Assembly: GCF_028389875.1 (NCBI RefSeq)
Contig: NC_084665.1
Coordinates: 1,984,001 to 2,048,000 of the forward strand
Source of the DNA: Rhea pennata
Taxonomy: Eukaryota; Chordata; Aves; Rheiformes; Rheidae
DNA length: 64,000 bases
Reading direction: 5' to 3'
A model generated the notes under the pieces. That model saw nothing but the letters and a program-made list of their open reading frames with translations, did not search any database and was not told where the DNA came from. Made by a program: the position numbers and the translations under genes. This document shows, in pieces, positions 46,627 through 59,900 of this stretch (position 1 is its first letter; each line of letters starts with the position of its first letter).

Positions 46627-49600
46627 CTTCCCTAAATATAGTCAGAGACAACCTTGGATGCGGCAGGATCTTGAAGCCCTGAGCTGATTCTTATCCTTCT
46701 CTGGGTAATCTGCTTCCAGGGAGTTTTGGCAGCCTGCTGTTCCAAGGCTCATGCTCTGGAGCTTGGCTTGGGCTTGCTTCAACTATTCTGGTTTGGTAGT
46801 CTCCTGTGAGCAGCAGGGAGGTGATGACCACCCTTTGAATCCCCCTTACTTGCAAGAGCCTTTTTCCTTTTCAGGTCTGACCAAGCCCTCAAATCTCTTG
46901 AGGTTTTAGCTACAAATCCTGTCTCCAGCAAAGCAAGAAAATGGAGAGAGATGAAGACAATTGTGCTTTCTTGCTGCTGATAATCAAAATCCGTTTCTTT
47001 GATTTCCTCTGGGCTTTCTAAGAAAACTGTATTTTGAGTGGGAATACTTAGTGGCTGAATCAGCCATGTGTCTCTGTTTTGCTGGAAACTTTCTAGACCA
47101 CAACTGTTCATTAGTGGTACTACCTCTGACCAGCTTGGCTGCTGCTTTTGTTGCAATATGAACGCAAAGACCGTCTTCTACTGATGCTTATATGTATTCT
47201 AATAGCTTGACTACAGAGCTAAATGCATTTTTGAAAAAAGAAAGCAAGCAGTCTGGGTATGCATACATATGCTGCTCAGAGCAAGCAGGCATGTTTGATC
47301 TTTATCTTATTCTGCAACAGATCAAGAAGAAGAAATGCATAAAATGTACATTTCTAATTCAGTACATTTTAGACTAGAACAGCATTTCCACGTGGCGAGC
47401 CTCAGTGATTTTCTGCTTTTACTTGCTTTGTAATATTCATGCTAGCATTGCTATATGGACATCACAGTAATTGGATGATTCTAGGAGCTTCATGCATTTT
47501 TGATTTTCTTCTTTTAATTCTATTTATCTAAAATTAAGTTCATTAAATATAAGATTTCCTTTTGAAGGGAGAAACCAGGGGACATATTAAAAAAAAATCT
47601 GTTATAATTACAATAAGTTCAAAAGCAAAAATGGCACCCCAGTTAAACTCTGCTGCAAAGCAGTACTGCATCTTTGAATATAGGCACCAATCTTTGGGCC
47701 TAGTCCACCAAAAACAATTTTAAAATGGTATCAATATTCTATTTAACAAAATGAGTTTGTAGTCTGAGACAAGCTTGAGAATATGAAATAAAGGCTTCCA
47801 GAAGGCTTGAAAAAGAGAAAGGAAGAAACTCTCAGTATAGTTTTCTGTTGGCTTGTTTAATCCCATCGTTTTTGAGTTTGGCATTGTCAGTGGGGAAGTG
47901 CTGTCCTCATGCTGTAGTCCAGTTCTTGGAAAATCAGCAGCTAATAAAGAGGAAGCTAGGTCAGGTTATGACCAGGGCTGATGTAATGCGAGACAGTCGG
48001 ACTCAACAACTGCATGGATCCCAGCCAGGGGATCCTGCCGTGCTGCTTCTCCAGCAGACTGGGCAGAAGCACTCTCCTTCATGTGGCAGACACCAGGCGG
48101 ACACCTTGATGCTTCATCACAAGTGTGAACGTCCTTCTGCCCTGTGCCAGGCATTTCTGTGCTCGTTAGACCACAGACCTGTGATCCCTGCTGTCATGGG
48201 TTGTCCAGCTGATACAGCCTCTGCCCCACAACAGAAAACATCCCCCTGCCCTTCCTAGTTTTTTACTCTAACAAACTGTGGAGCTCTCTTTAAATATACA
48301 TAAAAAAACAAACAAATAAATGAAAAAATCTGGTCATCTATTCCTTGCTCCAGCTAGGAGATGTGTTTACATGTTCTAGTCGTTCCTGAGTCTTGTTGCT
48401 GTTGATGGCCTGAGGAACAGTGTGGTTAAGGTGTGAGGATGAAAGAGGAGCGCAAGCCCAGCCAGCCCAGAAGTGAAGTGGTGGGGGCTACACAGACTGA
48501 CAGTGAGAACTGCACAATCAGCTCCTGCTGCGAGACAGAAAGAGAACACTAAGGGTTTTCAAATGCTCTTCTAATGCTGCAGCAACCCCATTACAGACCG
48601 AAGTGAGTAGTGGAGATCACCCACCTGCTTTGTGACAAAAATATTCTTCCTGTCTGAAGTGAATTAACCTCAAGGCTGCTAGAGAGGGTTGGCAAAGCAG
48701 GCTGGGGGGCGATGGAGTAGGTGCAGCCCAGCATCTCGCAATCTGGGCCTGGATGGCGGGAGGACAGGAGCCTAGGGCCGATTTAGTCAGCCTCGTCTCC
48801 GAGTGGTGGCAGAGAGGAGGAAAGCAGCAGTCCTTGCTGTGTGGCTACTGCTAGGTTAAAGAAACTTGGCTTTAAAGCTCTGCCTGCAGAGGCTCTTCCC
48901 TCCCGCAGGCAGCCAAATTGCAGCACACCTGGCTGGGATGTGTGGCCCTTGCTGGGACCCCCTCTTGCCTCATAGCAACAGGAAAGAGCTGAGAGGTTGT
49001 ATTTCTGTGTTGAGAGAGGCAGGCTTGGGATGGGGCTGCAGGTCCCTTGAGTACCTCTGTTGATACCTAATTATAATTTGCTTCTGCCAGGAGAAAAAAT
49101 GGATTCCCTGTACTGTTAGAGAGGATGGACTGGTACTGCAGTTCCTTTCTCCAACCATGCCATGTCTTTCCTGTAGAAGAAAATGTCATATGCTACAAGA
49201 CAGCAAGGAAAGCTTTTGCCTATAATATTTGTATGTGTTAATACATTCCTAGTAGCATCCTGTGCTATTTAAACAATTTCCAGCCCAATGTATTGATTTT
49301 GCTTGGTTCCTCCTAGAGTATCCTAGTCTGGGTTGAGTTATGGTCTACCTTTGACTTTGTGCTGGGATGTTAGGAGCTTATCAACTTGCCCAGTCAGGTG
49401 TGCAACCACCAAGACTGATTCTCTGAGTTTTCATCAGTCCTCCCTGCTATAGTCAATATAACAGTCTCCAGTTTTCATTTGCCCTCATTTCTCTACTTTG
49501 AGCGTGACTAGACCATCAGCTAAGCACAGACCCAGCTGCCTCAGTCCTCTTGCTGTAAACACCCAAACCTGCTCTCAATCAGTCAGCACTGCTGGTCCTG

Positions 49601-51684
49601 CTGAGCCTGTGGGGGCTTGTGTCTGAATCTGCACTCATCGTGTCATGACACAGGCACAACTGTGCTGGCCAGCAAGGGAGTGGTGGCACAACAGAGCCTG
49701 GAGTGGAAATACTCCTTGAATGGAAATGAGGTGTAGAAAATATGGGTATAACCTTCCCTATGTTCATGGAAAGCTGCTTACCACCTCCTTGAGGCTGATA
49801 CACAGGAAGGCAAGGCCAAGATTTTTCCTTGGATGAGTTTACACCCACAGGGTCAGGAAAAGAAAGCAGAAGGATGCCCAAGTCAGGATGGGAGAATGTC
49901 AGAGAGCAGCGATGCTGGCTGTTCCCTAATGCATAGGGAGTTAAGTGTGATAACATAGCTGGTGCAGAGGCCTCGCTGGCCAGAGCCTGGCCCCACTATC
50001 CCTGAGCAACGTGAGCAGGGCAGGCCCAGAGATGGGAGCCAGGTTCAACAAAGAGTGTGGAGCAGTAGGCAAGTCCTTGGTCATGAGGTAGGTCTGAGGT
50101 CAAGCTGAGAAATCAGTCTGCAGGCAAGGGTCAGATTCTTACCATTATCCATGGTAAATAAGGTAAGTCATTGTACAGTGATTGCTGGGCACAGTTCACA
50201 AGATACAAACTCAGGCATTTGCTCTGAACAAGGAAGAGCATGGATCTGAGACAAAACTGTCTGAGAAACATTTGATGTGCCAGGTGAGTACTGTAAGCCT
50301 AGGATTTCAAGAGAAAGGGGTGGTTTTTTCTTCTGCGGCATGTTTCCTTTTTTTCTGGGTATTAATCCCACCTGGGGATATTGATCAGATCAGGCCTCAT
50401 AGCTGAGATGGTTAGCACAGAGAAGGCAAAGGGTTTGCAGCCTGTGAACCACAGCACACTTGAGCATCCTTTGGAGATCCTCAGAACCACTTCAGTCTCC
50501 TCAGCCCTCGGTTAGATGACCTCAGAAGTCCACCAGTGGCTATAGAAATCCACTAGCCCCAAGAGTATTTAGACATCTTCAAGATCTATGATTCAGCTCT
50601 CCTACTTCATCTTCCTTTGTGAACTGTAGGCTTAATGCTAGTCAAGGGAACTAGCAGAATGAATGTCTGAACCCATCATACCAGAGGTGGTGCCCAGTTC
50701 ATCCCTCCTTGCTGTCTTTTTCTGATTAGCCTTAAGCTGTGGTAATTCATTACTGAGGGCCCTAGCCAACTGCTAAATGTAGGCTCATCAGGTTGTTGTA
50801 CCACAGACAGACTATGGCTAAATGCTTTTCAGTGAATGTCAGACACAAGTTCATGTGGAAAAAGTTTCTCCAGCATCCTGCACTGCACATTGTACCAAAG
50901 CCATATTGTCTCTGTAGTTTTAAGCTCATTTGAAGTGATTCTGGATTCTCGATGTCAGTCCACTCTAAATCTCTTTGCATGATACAAGGCACCTATCACT
51001 AGTCTGTGGTGCTTTCCATTCTCTCAGTCCAGCTCAGCCACAGATACAGAACTAACGATGGATGACAGATGACTTTGGGAATTTCTTCTGAGGCAGTATC
51101 TCTCCTTTGGTATTCAAGGGATAGCTGAGTTCCTCCAGAGTATTATTTATTATACTCTTATTGTGCAGATTCATTAGATGCAAAACATTCTGCCGCTCAA
51201 CTTTGTTCTGCTCTTTCACAGCTGTCATACTGGTGGCCAAAGATGATGACAGGTGACACTGATGGACAGTAAGATTGTAATCAATAGAGCCTTAACAGAT
51301 TTAAAACAGTATTACATTCTTCTAAGGAAAATATTGTAATAAAAATATCCTAATATTTCTGTTGTGAATGTGCAGTGACTTGGTGCTTCATTCTTTTTTG
51401 CATGTGTCATATACACACACTTCACCTCTGGCAGAGCTGTACTGAGTTAAGGCCAAACTTCAGCTTATGCCCCTGTAAGTATGCTCACAAAAACAAGCTA
51501 GGACATCGGTGCTGATGAAAAGCCTGGATCAGTGCAGATATATGGTGAGCTGAAATAGACCCTCTCTGTAGACACTTAACAGACTTTCAGAGATAAAATG
51601 AGTCCACAATGATTTTTATAGGGTAGTCTCTCCCTGTGTGGAAGAATTTGGGAAAAAAAAGTATCCCATTTAGGAATGCAGAGA

Positions 51685-51734
51685 GCGTGCATGTGTGTGA
51701 GTGTGCATGCATGCGTGTATGTCTATGTGCGTGC
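51685..51734. repeat. Alternating TG/CG/CA tract
   Basis: GCGTGCATGTGTGTGAGTGT is followed by GCATGCATGCGTGTATG and GTGCGTGC. It is largely alternating purine-pyrimidine with several CG steps, a Z-DNA-prone composition. Confidence 0.75.
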
Positions 51735-53876
51735 TCATAAATATAGAACACACTGGTACATGAACTTCACAGGTCTTGTACAGATCTGTTTCTGCAACAG
51801 ATGTTTTGAGAAGGGCCAGTATGGCATTTCCTTGCTGACTGACTCATTTTGACACTGCATGTACATGCATCAGAGTTTACTATCTGTTTCACACAGTATT
51901 TGATGTGGGTCAAACTGAAAATAGTTGGGGAAGGTTGCAAAAAGCAGAAGCAAAATATTGCCCCTGGGCAGTAGCTCACCTCTCAGCCAGGGAGAATACT
52001 CTGCGCTTTCCAAGTCCACGCCGCTGGGGAGCTGTTGTCTTACTGCAGCAGAAGTTGGCCCTTTCTGCAGGAGACAAAGCTTCTGTTCCCACTGCGATGA
52101 GCAGCTCCTGCTCCCGCTGTGCTGAGATCCTGTAGAGGTAAGCATAATACATGATGGCTATAGCTGTGTTCAGGAGATCTCAGGGCAGCAGAGAACTGCT
52201 GCTTCCTACGGCCACTTAATGCGAAGCCGAAATGGAGCAGGAGGTTCACTATCTGCAGCAGCATCTGCATTCAGAAGAGCAGGAGCCTGTAGTCATCTCC
52301 CTGAGACAGGCCTTTCTCCTGGGTGAGGCAACGCCCTGGGAAGGCATAGGTAAAGGCATGTGCAGGGTCTTTCACTGACATCCTCTGGTCTTGAAGCACA
52401 GTACTGGTATTCCCCTAGCTCTTTAACTAGCCGCTGATGAGACTGAAATTCTGAAGCGGCAAACTTGTACCATGCAGGCTGTTGGCAAGAGAAATGTGCT
52501 TTTTAGCCTCATTCTGCTGGAGCTGAATTTGTTCTTTGTTGCCAGTCCAGCACACCTGCAGTTCACTGCACACGCATTGATGACAAACACGGTCCTCTGT
52601 TTTTTAAGGAAGGACCAAGACAATATTTGGGTATCCCATCTTGTCTCTAAATTGGATGCTGGGCAAAAACTATTACAATTGTTTGTCAAAGGATTATTTT
52701 TCTCTAGCAGTAGACTTCCATGGCTGTTTTTTTGCTGAAGAAAAGCTTCCATGTTTTATCATTCACACACACACGAATGCACATCTGGCACACCACCAGT
52801 CCTCTCACTCAGCTCTTATTCTTTGAAAGTTGTGCTTCCACCTAGCAAACACCAAGCACACTCCTTCACTGAGGAGTCCAGGTCACAAATTTCTGTAGCC
52901 TCAGTTTTGCTTAACAGTATTTGCAAGGTCTAGATCAACTTTTCAAGGAAAAACTTTTCAGCCACCAATATAAACAAAATGTTAATACTAAGCCGTCTTA
53001 CTATATGCTAAATTCCAGAAGGAAAAGCACTACAATAACAAACTTCAATCGGGGAACATTTTGCAAAGAACAGGACAATCTTTACCTGATACAAAAGATC
53101 TAACGCCAACACAAAGTTGCTGGGGAAATTTATTCAAGTCACAGATTTTATAAGGGGGGTGACAACAGAAAGCAGCTTAACAACAGCTAAAAGAGACTAA
53201 GAGTAGTGAGCAATAAACCACCAGGTTAATTTGTTCTGTGGTAACTTGGCAAGCTCCTCCCCGAGCCGATAAGCGCTGCTGAGATTCTGTTAATCTCTGT
53301 TAATGATTCGCCCCGCTTCTTTTCCACGTCCTCGCCAGCGTCGCTGCCCTAGAGAAGCCGGCGCACGGTCGCGGCACCCAGCAGAGCGCCAAATCCGGCC
53401 CGCGTTAACCCCGCTGGATCCCCGGCGCTTTAACTCCACCTCAGCGTCGCCGCACGGCCGACTCGGCGGCGGGCGACAGGCCCGGGCGGCCTGAGCGCGT
53501 TTCTTGGCGCTGCTTCTTGCGACCGTGGCCAACCGCACCCACCAGCTTTGCAGCCCGTGACACCCGAGTGCCCCGGCAGTCGCCGGCCGCGTCCCCCAGC
53601 GCCGGGAGCTGCCCCACACCTCTCCCCGCTCCTAGCGCCGCCGCCGCCGCTATGGCTGCCGCGCGCCTGCGCATTGCGCGTGCCCGGCTCCGACATGGCG
53701 GCGCGGCCGCCTCGCGCCCCACGTGACCGCGCTGCCCCAGGCTGCCCCGCGCTGGCCCCTGTTCCCGGAAGCGCTCGTTGCTCTGCCGCGTCTGGGGCCG
53801 CCGCTGTCGTTCCGCGCTCCCGCGGCCGCTTCCCCTCCCTACCACCTCCCAGCGTTATCCCCCGCTTCCCGGGGCT

Positions 53877-53951
53877 ATGGGAGTCCCAGCTTTCTTCCGC
53901 TGGCTCAGCCGCAAGTACCCGTCCATCATCGTCAACTGCGTGGAGGAGAAG
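53877..53951 (+). CDS. XRN2: XRN2 exon 1 (coding part)
   Basis: The ATG at 53877-53879 is chosen because it gives the family's invariant [15 protein letters not shown] start. The frame is open upstream to at least 53778 but has no in-frame ATG there. The exon ends at 53951 (GAGAAG|GTGAGG) in phase 0 after 25 codons. The N-terminal Gly-Val-Pro and the FFRWL helix are part of the XRN active-site core. Confidence 0.97.
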
Positions 53952-56900
53952 GTGAGGCTCTGGCGGCCTCGGGCCTTCTTCTCCTGGAATGGGGGGGGGG
54001 GAGGGGAAAGCCCCCTAACGGCCGCCGGGAGGGGGCGGGGAGGCCCCTAACGGCCGCCGTGTATGAAGAGGGCGGAGAGGCCCCTAACGGCCGCCATGTG
54101 TGTGGGGAAGGACTCCTAACGGCCGCCGTGGGGGGGGGAGGGCGGGGAGGAAGACCCCCCGCAACAGCCGCCGGGGGGGAAGGGGGTGTTGCTTAAGGCA
54201 AAAGTTTAGGCTTTATAAAACCTTTTGGTAAAACATATGGTGAAGTGGAAAAGGGCTAGTGAGGGTGTGTCTTGTTGCGTGGAGATACTTTCTCCTTGTC
54301 TTTCACCGTCGTCTTTACAAGTTAAAAGCTGAAGCCAGCTTTGGGATTTTTGGAATAAAAGTGAAGCTGTCTGTTTTGAAGAGGGATAAATAGTGAAGTA
54401 CAAGGAGTGAAAACCAACTTACATTGCTTTAATTTTTGTGTTCCTGTGTGCAAGTAACGGGAGGATACAAAATAAAGAACAGAATTTCTCCTGTTAACCA
54501 AGTCTTTCTAAGCTTTACTTTAAAATGATCTACCAGGAAAAATTCTTATATATATGTACACATGCATATTTTTAATATATATATATAAATAATATGCTTA
54601 AATATATGTAGTATGATATATAAAGTATGAAGTGATGTTTTGTTTCTCTTCTAGAAAACATTTGATTGATTTGTCTAGTGAATCAAAAAGTGATATTGGA
54701 AAGAAGATCCTGAAGGGGAGTGGAATTTTTAGTCCTTATTTATTGCAGTGGTGTTTTTTTGTTTTAATTTGCATGTGTGTTTATTTTTCATGGCAAAAAA
54801 AATCCCATTTTATTTTAAATGGGAATGCAGAAGGATCGTACCCCGCTGAAGAGTAGGAAGATAATTCTAAATTTTAAGCAAGTTATCAAGTTCTTCCTGC
54901 CTTTGCTTTCTAGGTGGGGAAGGAGTGAAGGGGAAACGCTTGTTCAGTATGATTTGTTTAGAAAACAAAATGTTAGAGAACTCTTGATTTGTAACAATCT
55001 TTCCCTCTTCTCAAATGATACTAATTTTGCAGAACTCCTACACTTTGCCTTTCTGCCGAAGCCAGATGTTGTAGGTTCTGCTCCATCACTAGAGATGCGC
55101 TTCCAATTTTGCTTAAAGCTGACCAAAGTGAGAGCTGAGAGGGCTCATTCCCTTTCTGCCTCTACAGCAGTTGATGCAGTCATGGCATCAGCTGAATCTG
55201 AGAACTAATCTATTCCCTTAAAACCATACTGTTTTGAGCAGATTGGTTTCATGATCCTGCTAGTGGCATGGGCATATGAAAGCTAATGCCAGCTCAAGAG
55301 AGAGGGCAGGAAGGGGGCATTCAAGAGGATGGGGCTGCCCTTAATAGTTGCACAGGTTTTATGCAGGAGCGAAACAATAGCTGGTCTGTGAAACCTCTGG
55401 ATTCTTGTTGTCATAGCGTTTATGATCTTCACAACTGTATCATTTTCAGGTCTTAGTAATTTTTTGGTTTGTCTTTTCTCTCACATATTAGTCTTTTTGC
55501 AGCATCCTGTCCTTTTCTTTGATTTTTTTTCTTGTGTATGTACAAGACAACATAGACTGTCACAACAGCACCCAAGAATCACTCTTAAAACAAGCCTGTA
55601 ATTATGTTCTTTAGCCTTAAGCAGCTTTAAGTTTGTTCTCTTATTTCTGATATTTTTTTGGTACAGGAGAAATATGTCCTGCCCAAATTGGGAGTTGGTT
55701 TTTGAAAACATCCTCTAAAATCCATCTCTTTGTAGGAAAAGAAACTGCTTTTTGGTGAAGAATTAGTCCCAGCCTAGCTGCTAGACTCTGGAGATGGCTT
55801 CCACTAATTCATAACTTGTAGTAGGCAAGGTTTATTGATCACTTTAAGCCGACCTGTGTGTAATAGGGCACTTAAAGTGCTGGCTTTTCTTCTTTTCACC
55901 TAATGGTTCATCTTTGTCCTCTCCATTGCATCTGCACAGATGTCTGTGTGCTTCTTTGTGGAGCCTTTTCTGGGAAATAATGGAGTTGAAAATTAATCCT
56001 TTTTTGGTAGGCTATTTTTCAGATAGACTTGTTTCTCTGTTTGCCTCACTTTGCAGTCACTCAAATGTTTGTGCTATCGTAAGAGATGTGCAAGGAGTTG
56101 GAAGCTGATGGGGAAGTTCCAGAGGGTCTTGCCTTTCAGGGAGAACACAAACTTGCATGCCATTTGCATAGCCGTATCATGATAGCTTGACAGCACAGCG
56201 AACATACAGCAAGTCATTCTCTTCAGAGTTCACTTTGCCATAATTTTTTTGGGGTAGACAAAATCTTGGGTCAGTGTTTCCCAAAGTTTTTTCCTACATA
56301 CTTTTCCAAGTGATTTCTATCATTCATCTTTCATCAGACTGTGTTAGCTGGGTGCTGCTCTTGTTTGGAAAGAGTCCCGTTTTTGAAACATTGTGTCCTT
56401 TTTCTTATGTTCTAGCCCTCCCTGGGAGAGCTTTGCTCCGCATCTGGGAAATACTGCACTATGAAGAAGGTAGAAATGTACAGGAAAGGTAGAGAAGATA
56501 AGGGAAAGGAGAAGAAAGTGATCAAACTGTATATTGACAGTTTTTGACTTGTCATTTTCTCTAAGCAAGGTTTTAATGTATGTGGGATGGTAGGACTTCA
56601 GATCAATGTTAGCATTAACATTCAGCTGTTTTTTTACAGACCACATCTTTTTCAGGATATTCTTGCTTTTCAGATTCAGGTGGTAAAATGGAGTGATAGA
56701 TTTGGATCAATCAAATGTTGTAGCTCTTTAACAATTATAACTATGATGTTATTCTTTTGTTTATTAACATTATGGTTTCTGAGACGACTGGTTAACATAA
56801 TGCATGAAGCTTATGTAACCTGCAGCTACAAGAAATGAATTTGTGACTCCAGTGGATGGATAGAGTTTGAGGATTTTGCTACATGGGGTAATTATTCCAG

Positions 56901-59900
56901 CAGGAGGTGCTTTATGGTTTGTGAGTGTGGTTCCCTTAATAGCTGCTCACATGAATACATCCTCTGGAATAAGCCATTGACAGCTAGCAATGATTGTTCT
57001 GATCGCTTTGCAGAACTGTTGTTTCTTCTGTAATCTGTTCTGAGGATCTGGGTAACCCTCAGTTTTGAAGTCTCTTGAGGTCTGTGTGTGTGCTGGGGAA
57101 AAATAGGAAGCAAGGATATTATGTGGAATGATGCATCTCTACCAGTTACAGTTACTGAGTGTATGGCTGTTGACATGACATTAATTCTCTCCCAGATCTG
57201 TGGATCTTTAGAATACTAACATGTGAAGCTGTGTGTGCGTATCCTACGTAGTATTTTCAAGTAACTGCTTGTTCTTGGGTGTTGTAGTGCTTTGAGACCC
57301 GAACAGTCCCTCCTCAAGCAGGAACATTGTTATTTGACTTTTATCCCTTTCATATGATGCAGAAGCATTTTTGATGTGGGCAACTAATTCCAGGCAATTT
57401 GCTTTATTCTCTTTTTAGCAAAGTAGAGAGCTCATGAAGATAATCAGTTTGTTTTTTTCAGTTACAGTCTGTATCATAACTAGCTCTGTGATTGGAGTCA
57501 TTCATCAAATCCTCTTTTCTTCATTACATCAAAGTTGTGTGGATAAACATCCATTCCAACAATACAATTAGACTGCAGAAACAGTAGTTCTGTCTGTTAT
57601 GTTTGTGACCATGTTGGCAAGGTAGCCTTGTGACTTAGTTACAACTAAAATCCCGTAAGACAAAGTTTAGTTGTGATGTTTTGAAGTGGTGTTCTGCTGA
57701 TCAAGTGGATGCAAATATAGTTTTGATAAAGTAAATAGATTGGTTTAGAGATTTGTTGTTACTATATTGTAAATGAATATTTTGATTTTTTTTTCTAACA
57801 AACTTGTATGGCTGTTTTTGGATAATGCTTTAAAGGTCTGTGTATATAAAGGGAATCACAACTTAAATAGCAAATATGTTTGCAATATGTAACAATTAAG
57901 TGGAGGTTTTGTCTATGAGCAGCAGACTTACCTTTTCTATCACATTTGTAAGCATTAAGTATTTATCCAAACATGAGACTAGTTTTGATTAAAATGAATG
58001 TATGTATAGTTTTTGTTTTACTGAGTTTTTTGTTTGTTTGTTTACTGTTAAGGTTATCATAGTTTTCCATTTCTTTTAACAGAGAACACTTGTCGCTAGA
58101 AATTCCATTAAACCAAATCAGATTTACCGTAACTGAAGTGTTAGATCCTGATATTCTTACCCATGTAGTTTTGTTCTGAATTTGAGCACATTGTGTGGAT
58201 AAATTGTATTCATTGTCTGCTCATGAATTTGAGAGCTATCAATCATAGTAGTGAGAAGCTGTGGCTTGCCTTACTGCAGAGGGACTCAAACTTCACTTAC
58301 AATGTAATCAGTTCTGTGTGTATTTTAGGATTGCTTATAAGTCTTTCTAATCAGAAATTTTATATCTCTTGGTAGCTTGTCTCTTTGAAATATTAACAAG
58401 TTGATCCTTGTTCTCTTACCTTGCTAGATTATTTCTTTTTCTTAAATCTGATTAATCTTCTTCTTAAGCTGAGCAGGAAGAATAAGAGGAAGATCTTGAA
58501 GATAACGTGAAATCCAGGAGAGAATTCTTAATCAAATTCATATGAATTAATAAAGCTACAAGTAAAAAAGTATCATGTTTGAAGATCTATTTTCAATGAT
58601 TTCAAAAGAGGCTGTAGATTAAAAGTCAATAGTTCAGTTATGTCACAAGAGATATCACTCCAAGATACTTAAACCTTTTACAAGATTGTTACATTGAAAA
58701 TTTGGTAAATTTATGAGCATGTAATGGAAAAGCTGCTGACATAGCAGTATGCAGATGAAAACTGAATGGCTTTTGAGTCATCTAAAAGAGATCATACTTA
58801 CTTTGCTTTACCTTCAAGACTGAAAATAAGATCTGTGAAGAGGGCAATTTTATTTTCCATATCATGTAGTTGTAAGCCTTTTGAGTCTTACAGTTAGCTT
58901 TGGCAAGAGGTTTGATGAAAGATCAAGGCAAACACAAGTTTCTTGTCCCATTATCTGATATAAGCCAGAATGAATACTCTTCTTTTAAAATTGGAGGTCT
59001 TGGTTATCCAGAGTAATTTTATAAAAGCACTAAGTTATAGTCCAGTGTTTACACTTCACAATTGGTTTCTGCTAAAACAAAGTGATTTTTGTGTTGTAGA
59101 AATTCTGAATCAGTCTAAAACTTGTGATAGATCAAGATTTCATCTCTCAGTATTTGACTAATTTGGATGAAGAATAGAAGAAAGATCAGTGTGTGCATTA
59201 GCAGAAATCTTTTCATGTATTAAAGAGATGAAGTAGAAGGACTTAGTGTTCAGGATTTTAAAAAATAATTCCATTATGCTGAAAAAATTGCATACACCTA
59301 AATTCATGAAAGATACAAGTAATGACTGAAGATTTGTTTTGACCTAGTGTTGTGGTGGTTTTGTTTGTTTGTTTGTTTGTTTTGTTGGGTTTTTTTTTTA
59401 ACCTTCTAAGGCTGGAATAAGTTCATCTAGTCCTGATACTCTAAGCAGGAAGTCTGTAAGGCAGTTGGTGATCCTGCAAGTTTTCCCTCTTGAATATGGT
59501 AATTTGAGATGTATTTTAGAGATCTGGGAAATTATCTGAAATTATTTTTATTAGAAGAGTACCCAACAGCGAGTCTGTAAATGTAACTTCAGAGATGGTG
59601 CTTGATGTGTACTCATCAGCTAGTGATAAATTCCATGTGAACAAGAGAACCAGTGCTATGACATCTTTCCCTACTGTCTCATTTAATCTTGTGATCATAG
59701 TCTTAACATGATGTGTTTTTTTTAATTTTCACTTTATGTCAAGTAGTTTGAGTATTCTTGAGTCCAAATATTATATTATATTCATTTCCAGTCATAATTT
59801 CTTTGAAAATGCATTTGATTTGTTTCTTGATCAGCTCTTGTCCCTCCCAGCACTGATGTTACGAGTGTGTGATGCAATGGCTTAATATATTGACTGGTTG

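Larger units (their letters stand above)
43216..53289. other. KIZ-XRN2 intergenic region (10 kb), no gene recognised
   Basis: GC content is a little higher than in the KIZ introns. It contains a CA microsatellite (45799-45845), a T/TTTTG array (46570-46626) and a TG/CG alternating tract (51685-51734). Open frames such as 47848-48258, 49579-49956 and 52423-52752 lack splice-site support, known motifs or strong start contexts and look like chance. I saw no tRNA, rRNA or transposon remnants. Confidence 0.6.
53290..54180 (+). promoter_or_regulatory. XRN2: XRN2 CpG island promoter
   Basis: GC content and CpG density rise sharply here and fall again after about 54,180. Recognisable motifs include an NRF1-like TGCGCATTGCGCG (53669-53681), a YY1-like ACATGGCGGC (53693-53702), an E-box CACGTGAC (53720-53727) and an ETS-type CCGGAAGC (53765-53772). 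No TATA box is apparent, which fits a housekeeping gene. Transcription start probably lies within about 53,600-53,850, but this cannot be fixed from sequence alone. Confidence 0.85.

Noticed and set aside
47848..48258. 136-codon + strand open frame in the intergenic region
   Set aside because: No recognisable domain, no promoter or polyA context, and an overlapping minus-strand frame is also open.
53441..53845. 134-codon minus-strand frame over the XRN2 promoter
   Set aside because: Arg/Ala/Gly-rich content is expected when CpG-island DNA lacks stop codons. All six frames are long here.
54819..55208. 129-codon + strand frame in XRN2 intron 1
   Set aside because: No similarity to XRN2, no phase 0 splice pairing and no recognisable motif, so it reads as a chance frame.
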